NCBI RefSeq assembly: GCF_900114485.1
Contig: NZ_FOTF01000031.1
Location: forward strand, 1-34,339
DNA: 34,339 bases
DNA from: Loktanella salsilacus
GTDB lineage: Bacteria > Pseudomonadota > Alphaproteobacteria > Rhodobacterales > Rhodobacteraceae
Reading direction: 5' to 3'
The position numbers were made by a program, and so were the translations under genes. Each line of letters opens with the position of its first letter. The first letter of the stretch is position 1. Shown piece by piece: positions 29,018 to 34,339 of this stretch. The notes under the pieces were generated by a model that was not told where the DNA came from, searched no databases, and saw nothing but the letters and a program-made list of their open reading frames with translations.

Positions 29018-29031
29018 CTGATCCGCATCAG
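29018..29031. promoter_or_regulatory. FNR/Crp-type palindrome upstream of the small kinase
   Basis: CTGATCCGCATCAG is a palindrome of the same YTGAY-N4-RTCAR class, 131 nt before the kinase ATG and 58 nt after the end of the hydratase-transferase gene. It is followed by TGCGGC, as is the site at 29831. Confidence 0.5.
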
Positions 29032-29162
29032 TGCGGCACTTTGTAAATCAGCACAAGGTGAACGCATCAGCCACGACGCCGGTCGCCAACGACATCATAT
29101 CAGCTGACGAAACGCGCAGTCCGGGGTGCAAGGGCGGCACCCGCAATGCGAAGGAACCATAC

Positions 29163-29825
29163 ATGGACGCCACGTTAACGGCCGACAATCTGACCTGCCA
29201 GAACTGCGATCGCTTAACAGAGGCTGACCACCGCATTGCGAACCATCTGGCGATGTTGGCGGGTTATGCACGCCTAAAATCGGCAGCGATGGTCAGCGAA
29301 GGGCGGAACATGACAGCGGCGGATGCGCTTTTGCTGCTGAATGCCGTGCATGTGCAGATTGACGCCGTCGCCGACCTGCACCGCACGCTTTCCAGACACG
29401 GTCCGCGCGCACCTATTGACCTCCCCACGGCGCTTGGGTCGGTCTGCGATACATTGCATGCGGTTGCGGGCGACGGCGTCGTCATTGTCCGCGACTTCCA
29501 TCCGGGCTGCGCTGTCTCGTCCGACGACCTGTTGCCTGTGACGCAAATCGTGACCGAACTGATGACGAACGCAATCAAGCACGGGCGGGACGCGGCCGGG
29601 CTTGTCCGCCTCAGCGTGTCCTGCAAGCCAATTGGCGACGGCAAGATCGAGATTGCGGCCCAAGACAACGGCCCCGGACTGCCCAAGCACGCCGCGCCTC
29701 AAGAGGGTCATGGTCTGGGCTTTCGCATCGTCGAGAGATTGCTGGCACAGGTCGACGGGCAGATCGCCTATCACCGCACGCAGGGCGGCATGACTGTGTG
29801 CCTGACCGTGCCTTCCGCGGGATAA
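29163..29825 (+). CDS. Small soluble histidine kinase (HisKA_2-like) with CxxC
   Basis: A 220-residue kinase without membrane helices or a recognisable sensor domain. The phospho-acceptor box EADHRIANHLAML puts His at residue 23, typical of HisKA_2/HWE-like kinases. ATP-binding motifs follow: N box ELMTNAIKHG (N136), G1 DNGPGLP (168-174), and G2 GHGLGF (182-187). Just before the H-box lies C12-x-x-C15 (TCQNC), an unusual place for a metal or redox pair. The ATG at 29163 follows AAGGA; an upstream in-frame start is less likely. It is convergent with the Crp/Fnr gene. Such short kinases often act in general stress or light/redox responses, but the partner is not in the window. Confidence 0.82.
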   Translation: MDATLTADNLTCQNCDRLTEADHRIANHLAMLAGYARLKSAAMVSEGRNMTAADALLLLNAVHVQIDAVADLHRTLSRHGPRAPIDLPTALGSVCDTLHAVAGDGVVIVRDFHPGCAVSSDDLLPVTQIVTELMTNAIKHGRDAAGLVRLSVSCKPIGDGKIEIAAQDNGPGLPKHAAPQEGHGLGFRIVERLLAQVDGQIAYHRTQGGMTVCLTVPSAG

Positions 29826-29830
29826 CTGTG

Positions 29831-29844
29831 CTGATCTATGTCAG
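29831..29844. promoter_or_regulatory. FNR/Crp-type palindrome between convergent genes
   Basis: CTGATCTATGTCAG begins 6 nt after the kinase stop and 56 nt from the 3' end of the Crp/Fnr gene. Because both genes end here, a promoter role is not obvious; it may be a decoy, a site for an antisense or small RNA promoter, or coincidence. It shares the trailing TGCGGC with the 29018 site. Confidence 0.35.
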
Positions 29845-29899
29845 TGCGGCCGCGCCGGGGGGGGGGCGTCAAGATCGGGGTAATCCCTGCATTCGCCAG

Positions 29900-30631
29900 T
29901 TAACGCAGCAATGGCCCCTCATGGTCTAGGTATCCCAAATCAAATTCCGCGAGGGCCACCAGTCCCTTAAAATCAAGGATCTCAACCTGCCCCTTTTGAA
30001 ACGTCAGCAGTCCTTTTTCACGCAGCTCACGCAGCACCCTGTTGACGTGAACCGCGCTTAGACCCAGCGCATCGGCCAGATGATATTGCGTCAAGGGGCA
30101 GTCAAATCCGGCCGTTGTCGCCTGTCCGACAAGCATCAGGCGCGCGTTCAGTTCGAGCAAAAAATGTGCCGTGCGTTCAAGCGCGTTGCGCCGCCCGATG
30201 CCAACAAGGTGTTCCACCACCATGGCCTCGTCCCGCGACGCGGCCCACAGGACGGCCGTCGCGAGGCGCGGTGTTTGGGTAAAGGCTGTCAGCAGCTCGC
30301 TGTCCTTAACCTCTGACGCCTCAACGGTGGTGATCGGTTCAATGTTATGGTCAGCGGTGCGAAACAGCACCGACCGCAGGCCAAGAAAGTCGCCGGGGAT
30401 CTGAAAGTCCACAATCTGCCGCGTCCCGTCACGCAGCAGCTTGTAGGAACAGACCCAGCCTTCAGCCAGAATATAGGCTGCCGACCGCGTCTGCCCTTGA
30501 TGAACAAGGTCACGGCCCGCGACAAACCTGCGACGGCGCTGGTGCAGCCCGTCTAGAACCGCAAGCTCTGCGTCATCCAATGCGACGAACGAGCCTAATT
30601 TCCGCGCAAGCGGGCTGTGTTTGCTATACAT
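29900..30631 (-). CDS. Crp/Fnr-family transcription regulator
   Basis: A 243-residue regulator with an N-terminal cyclic-nucleotide-binding-type beta-barrel (about 20-120), a dimerisation helix (about 120-160) and a C-terminal winged helix (DNA reading helix about 191-203, LSAVHVNRVLREL). It has only two cysteines (61 and 178), so the FNR iron-sulfur cluster ligands are missing. The arginine-serine pair of the cAMP pocket is not evident. The signal is therefore unknown. The residues aligned with CRP Arg180, Glu181 and Gly184 are Ala, Val and Asn, so DNA contacts differ from both CRP and FNR. The ATG at 30629-30631 follows GGAAGGG. The palindrome at 30710-30723 lies 79 nt upstream, between it and a divergent small gene, suggesting autoregulation. 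Confidence 0.88.
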   Translation of the reverse strand: MYSKHSPLARKLGSFVALDDAELAVLDGLHQRRRRFVAGRDLVHQGQTRSAAYILAEGWVCSYKLLRDGTRQIVDFQIPGDFLGLRSVLFRTADHNIEPITTVEASEVKDSELLTAFTQTPRLATAVLWAASRDEAMVVEHLVGIGRRNALERTAHFLLELNARLMLVGQATTAGFDCPLTQYHLADALGLSAVHVNRVLRELREKGLLTFQKGQVEILDFKGLVALAEFDLGYLDHEGPLLR

Positions 30632-30709
30632 CTGGCGCCCTTCCGGTCACGGCCGAAGGCCTACAAGACCTATCTAGATTGCGATTAACGGCTACGCCGC
30701 GCCTCAATC

Positions 30710-30723
30710 CTGATGTGTATCAG
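30710..30723. promoter_or_regulatory. FNR/Crp-type palindrome in a divergent promoter
   Basis: CTGATGTGTATCAG lies midway between the Crp/Fnr start (79 nt to the left) and the start of the 90-residue gene (73 nt to the right). Its position is ideal for control of both directions. It shares both half-sites CTGAT and ATCAG with the 29018 site. Confidence 0.6.
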
Positions 30724-30795
30724 CCCAGTCTAGATGCGATCTGCCACGTTGACGAGGAACCATTACTTTTTCGCGAACAAGAAGGTCTATTCTCC

Positions 30796-31068
30796 ATGCC
30801 CAACGCACAAAATTTGTCCAGCGAAGCCCTTGCGACGGACGCAGTGTCAGGCGCTGCGGCCCTGTCGATCTGTGAATCCCTGCTGCTTGCTTTGAACGAT
30901 CACGAAGTTCTGCCCGAACGTGAAATCATCGGTATTCTGCACGACGCGGCCACAGCCCATGCCAACCACCCTGTGAATGGGCCCGGCGCGGCATTCCACG
31001 CCAAGGTCGCGGCGCTGATCAACAGCATCATCGACGGCGGAAATTCCGTCCGACGCAGCGGCACTTAG
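30796..31068 (+). CDS. Small conserved-looking hypothetical protein
   Basis: A 90-residue acidic helical protein. The central part ICESLLLALNDHEVLPEREI, followed by IGILHDAATAHANH, resembles a short uncharacterised protein seen in other alphaproteobacteria (recognition by eye, not by search). No signal peptide or membrane segment. The ATG at 30796 follows AAGG with a 10-nt spacer. It is divergent from the Crp/Fnr gene and has the palindrome 73 nt upstream, so it is probably a target of that regulator. Confidence 0.68.
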   Translation: MPNAQNLSSEALATDAVSGAAALSICESLLLALNDHEVLPEREIIGILHDAATAHANHPVNGPGAAFHAKVAALINSIIDGGNSVRRSGT

Positions 31069-31216
31069 GCACACCACCTATCGCAGGTGGATAAGACAGA
31101 TGGCGCATGGCGCTGCACCCATGCATGACGCAGCTGCATGTTTCCCTGCAATACGCATCACGGCAGGCGGCCCAAGCGGCGGAGCTTCCTTGCAGCCGAA
31201 ATGCAGGTCACGCCGT

Positions 31217-33295
31217 TTAGGACGGCACGCGCGGTTTCGCAGAAGGTAGGGACAATGTGAAACTGCTCCCCACCCCGGCCGTGCTTTCGACCGTAAGTGA
31301 TCCGCCTTGAAGCTCTGCCAGATTTCTTGAAATCGCCAACCCCATACCAGTACCCCCAGCCTTTCGCGTGGCGCTGGAATCGACTTGAAAGAAAACATCA
31401 AAGATACTTTCAATGTCTGATTGCCCTATCCCAGGTCCGCTATCGCTGACCTCGAACAAAACGTTATCTTGGTTTGCAGTCACCTTCAATTTGACATGAC
31501 CAGATTCTGTAAACTTTATCGCATTGCCAACCAAATTGAAAAGGATCTGCTGCGTTCTCACTTTATCCGCATAAACTTGCCCTGTGTCGCGGACGACCTC
31601 AAAACTCAAGCCCTTCTTTTGCGAAAGTGTCTTTAGCTGAATAGCGACCGGATCCACAATTGTTGCGATATTGTGCGCGGCGCTTTCCACCGTCAGGCTG
31701 CCAGATTCGATCTTTGCGATATCAAGCATCTCGTTGATCAGATACAAAAGGTGATCGCCCGATTGGATCGTCCGATCCATCAGGTTCGAAAACTGATCGA
31801 ACATCTCTTCCATCATTATTTTAATGTCGGCGGGATCAGTATTGCCGTCTTCTATTGCAGCAAGCATCGTTTTGGATGACTTAAGCAAGCGCGGGTTCTT
31901 TGCGATACGTGCAACACCCAATATAACGGTCAGCGGCGTTCTTAGCTCATGGCTCAGCACACCCATGAAATTGGTTTTCGCTTCGCTGGCGGCCTCGGCC
32001 GCGGCCTTGGCATGACTTAGTTCAGTGACATCCACATATAGACCAACATAGCAGCCATCCTGCATACGCCGGTCAGAAACTTTAATCACCCGGCCATCTG
32101 TAAGGTGCTGCTCAATATCCAATGAACCACCACTACGGCGGGATTCGATACGATTTGCAATCCACGCCATTTCATCCGCAGAATTGCTAAGCTGCATCGG
32201 GTGGTGATCGCCAACTTTGACATAGTCGGAAAATGGCGTGCCGTAGTGGACCATTTCCTCAGAAAACCCATACATCTCGCGGTATCTGGCATTGCTGACA
32301 ATAAGCCGATCACGCGTATCAAACATGACAAAGCCGTCGGCCAATGCCTCGATACCGTTATGCAACAGCGCCTCTGCCCGCTTTCGCGTCTCTGAAAGCC
32401 AAATAATATAAAGCAGCAGTACCAACAGTGCTAACGCGACAACCACCATACCAATGCGTTTTTGCCATTGCGCCTCTGCCGCTGTTGGCCACCCGCCTTT
32501 TGTCGTCGCATACAGCTGCCAGTCTTCGAATTCGAAGTCAAAATCAAGAATAACAGGATCTTTTTCTTTTACAGCTTGGTCACCGTACAGAAAAACCCCT
32601 TCAATTCCCTTTCTTCTACCTGCAACGTCGATCGCTAGATCGTAGTCCTCATTGGCATCGGTCAGTCCCGCTTCGGCAAGGAATTCATCATAATCAAGAA
32701 CAAGGGATACGATCCCCCAAGGCGTCCTTACGTCCCCTGGCACCATCGCATTGCCATTGGCATCGCGTTCAGTCAAATAAACCGGGGCCCGAAGGATCAT
32801 ACCCAAACCGCCCTGAGCCAAATTGACCGGGCCGGTAATGATCTCTCCACCAGTGCTTAACATTTCTTGTATCATCGGAAATTGTTCATCATTTGTCCGA
32901 TAGTCCAGCCCCAAAGCGTCTTCATTCCCATCAAACGGATAGATGAGCTTAATAACAAGGTCAGGAGCCGCCGCGATACTCACGGTAGAGTCGTCAATAC
33001 TTCTAATATTTTGGACTCTATTTAAAAATTGTTCCTGCGTAATGTCAGGATTATCAGAAATAAAGGTCGCTAACTCGCGAAGAACTAATGATTGAGAGTG
33101 GATCACCTCTTCAAAGGTCTCCCGGACATCTAGCAGTTCAAGATACATTTCCGACTTCAGCTCACTCAAGTATTTTGAATAAGAAGGTCTATCAAATTGT
33201 ATAATGGCAAATATACTGATCACAGATGCAAATACAAAATACACCCAAAGCCACTTGCCAACAGAAGTGATCCAATCAAAAAATGATCTGAACAT
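31217..33295 (-). CDS. CHASE-PAS membrane histidine kinase
   Basis: A 692-residue sensor kinase. Membrane helices at about 12-33 and 281-300 bracket a periplasmic CHASE-type domain (about 65-225), which has an IYPFDGNEDALGLDY element typical of ligand-binding CHASE domains. A PAS domain spans about 305-427. The dimerisation domain has the phospho-acceptor H449 in GVLSHELRTPL, and the ATPase domain (about 585-685) has NLVGNAIKFT, DSGPGIG and GTGMGLAISRNL. A helix insert near 465-500 enlarges the dimerisation domain. It ends without a receiver domain. The ribosome site is weak. No response regulator is adjacent; the two NarL-type regulators at the left end are possible partners, or a regulator outside the window. 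Confidence 0.9.
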   Translation of the reverse strand: MFRSFFDWITSVGKWLWVYFVFASVISIFAIIQFDRPSYSKYLSELKSEMYLELLDVRETFEEVIHSQSLVLRELATFISDNPDITQEQFLNRVQNIRSIDDSTVSIAAAPDLVIKLIYPFDGNEDALGLDYRTNDEQFPMIQEMLSTGGEIITGPVNLAQGGLGMILRAPVYLTERDANGNAMVPGDVRTPWGIVSLVLDYDEFLAEAGLTDANEDYDLAIDVAGRRKGIEGVFLYGDQAVKEKDPVILDFDFEFEDWQLYATTKGGWPTAAEAQWQKRIGMVVVALALLVLLLYIIWLSETRKRAEALLHNGIEALADGFVMFDTRDRLIVSNARYREMYGFSEEMVHYGTPFSDYVKVGDHHPMQLSNSADEMAWIANRIESRRSGGSLDIEQHLTDGRVIKVSDRRMQDGCYVGLYVDVTELSHAKAAAEAASEAKTNFMGVLSHELRTPLTVILGVARIAKNPRLLKSSKTMLAAIEDGNTDPADIKIMMEEMFDQFSNLMDRTIQSGDHLLYLINEMLDIAKIESGSLTVESAAHNIATIVDPVAIQLKTLSQKKGLSFEVVRDTGQVYADKVRTQQILFNLVGNAIKFTESGHVKLKVTANQDNVLFEVSDSGPGIGQSDIESIFDVFFQVDSSATRKAGGTGMGLAISRNLAELQGGSLTVESTAGVGSSFTLSLPSAKPRVPS

Positions 33296-33528
33296 ATAAA
33301 TAATTCTACCTTCGTGGGCGGGCCGAATGAAATGATGATGATGATATTTTTGAAGAAAAACGCGGCAACAGATTTGCTGCAGAACCTACGCCTTAGTATT
33401 TACGGCAACAAATGAGGCAACGATAGGGCTAAATCGGACGAAATAATTCCGCAATGACGCGGTGTGGCCTGCATATATCGGCGGGCTGCCGCACAGGCAG
33501 CTGGCCAAAATGCGCAGTTGGGGCGATT

Positions 33529-34008
33529 TTATTGCGACTCTCGTCTGTCATTCTGCAAAATCGGTTTTAGGGCTTCAATCAGAAAATCCATAAAGCACCG
33601 CACCTTAGGCGTTAGCACGTTTGATCGTGGATAGATCAGCCAAAGTACTGACGCGTCATTTAGCCGCCAGTCAGGCAGGATATGGACAAGACGGCCAGCG
33701 GCAAGGTCCTTGGTCACGCTCCACTGAGAGTTAATCGACACCCCGCCCCCGGCAACCGTAGCGACTCGCTGCGATGTGCCATCGTCAAAAATAGAGCGAC
33801 AATTCATTTGGTTAGGGTCAAAGGTCGCGTGCTGACCATCGCTATGAATAAGCGTGCGCGGCGCAGTATTGGACCAGGCCAAAAATGCGTGCCCGGGCAA
33901 ATCCTGTGGCCTTTGGGGCGTGCCGTGACGCGCCAAGTAGTCTGGGGCCGCGCAAAGAATACGCCAATCATCCGCCAATTTGCGGCCGCGCAGGCTGCTG
34001 TCCTCTAA
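33529..34008 (-). pseudogene. LysR-type regulator, C-terminal fragment cut by IS5-family element
   Basis: The remaining 159 residues are the C-terminal part of a LysR substrate-binding domain: LEDSSLRGRKLADDWRILCA, then APDYLARHGTP, and near the end a segment LPDWRLNDASVLWLIYPRS followed by a helix. The first codon left is TTA at 34006-34008, directly abutting the IS end. The DNA-binding domain and first half of the effector domain are missing and would lie beyond the IS, outside the window. The fragment is intact otherwise, suggesting a fairly recent insertion. Confidence 0.82.
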
Positions 34009-34339
34009 GAGCCCGATTTAAAACTATTTGAGTGAGTTCAGTGGTTTGTGATTCTGTTCGGTTGTGAAGCTGAATGGAGATCACAATGGCTTGGACTGAA
34101 CTCACCCGCCGTCAACATGATCGAAAAGGCGATAAATACGCAAGCGATATGAAGGATGCGGAATGGGCGTTGATAGCGCCTTCGATGTCGCCGCCGAAGA
34201 CAACTGGTCGGCCCCGTACGACATGTTTGCGCGACGTGGTCGACGCACTCCTCTACATTGCAACGACCGGATGCCAATGGCGTATGTTGCCCAACGACTT
34301 CCCGCCGGTTTCAACGGTTCGGGGCTATTTCTACGCGTG
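34009..34339 (+). mobile_element. IS5-family insertion sequence, left end
   Basis: Host lysR sequence stops at 34008 and a new sequence starting GAGCCCGATTTAAAAC begins. The TAA at 34006-34008 fits the 3-bp TNA target of some IS5-family groups, but the right copy is not in the window. The transposase start follows at 34086. The element runs off the right edge. Confidence 0.78.
34086..34339 (+). CDS. IS5-family transposase, N-terminal part
   Basis: The first 84 residues of an IS5-family DDE transposase (IS427/IS1031-like), running off the window. After an N-terminal arm come KDAEWALIAPSM, GRPRTT.LRDVVDALLYIATTGCQWRMLP and a FPPVSTVRGYFY segment, the DUF4096-type N-terminal region of these transposases. 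GGAGA lies at 34076-34080, 5 nt before the ATG. Many members need a frameshift to make the full protein, which cannot be judged here. Confidence 0.9.
   Translation, partial: MAWTELTRRQHDRKGDKYASDMKDAEWALIAPSMSPPKTTGRPRTTCLRDVVDALLYIATTGCQWRMLPNDFPPVSTVRGYFYA

Noticed and set aside
29031-29162. Upstream in-frame start for the small kinase
   Set aside because: The extra 44 residues look non-coding and overlap the palindrome region; AAGGA is correctly placed for the ATG at 29163.

Overview
The window looks like part of an alphaproteobacterial genome, most likely a marine Rhodobacterales-type bacterium (inference from the gene families: class I PHA synthase, an N-ATPase operon, Crp/Fnr control, RTX and DUF11 surface proteins, HisKA_2-type kinase). 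No rRNA, tRNA or CRISPR was found. Both ends lie in insertion sequences that have each cut a regulatory gene: an IS66-family element (1-338) truncates a sensor kinase, and an IS5-family element (34009-end) truncates a LysR regulator.

Region 1 (339-3299) is a signalling island. A secreted sulfite-oxidase-fold protein without the molybdenum-ligating cysteine and the truncated membrane kinase form a minus-strand pair. A divergent NarL/LuxR response regulator follows, and a second one converges on it. Region 2 (3300-8281) is gene-poor and looks decayed. It holds one small possible membrane protein and a 579-residue RTX protein with about 31 in-register nonapeptide repeats.

Region 3 (8282-17356) is a three-gene plus-strand set of secreted DUF11-type proteins: 170, 879 and 1918 residues. 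The largest ends in a roughly 750-residue predicted outer-membrane beta-barrel. The two large proteins share an N-terminal module and EF-hand-like calcium loops, and two mutually exclusive GC hairpins separate their genes. This is the best candidate for a poorly described surface system. A strong terminator and a secreted lysozyme-like protein follow.

Region 4 (18454-31068) reads as one physiological unit. It has a complete N-ATPase operon (atpDCQRBEFAG, a second F-type ATPase with a Na+-type c subunit and a b-delta fusion). Next come phaC, fabI and a MaoC-phosphotransacylase fusion, overlapping head to tail. Then come a small soluble histidine kinase, a Crp/Fnr regulator and a 90-residue conserved-looking protein. 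Five 14-bp palindromes of the form YTGAY-N4-RTCAR lie in the non-coding gaps of this region, including those before atpD, before phaC, before the kinase and between the regulator and the small gene. I infer that the locally encoded Crp/Fnr protein, or another FNR/FixK-type factor, controls the ATPase and PHA/acyl-phosphate genes together, probably under low oxygen or energy stress.

Region 5 (31217-34339) has a CHASE-PAS hybrid-type sensor kinase without a receiver domain, the broken lysR gene and the IS5-family element.
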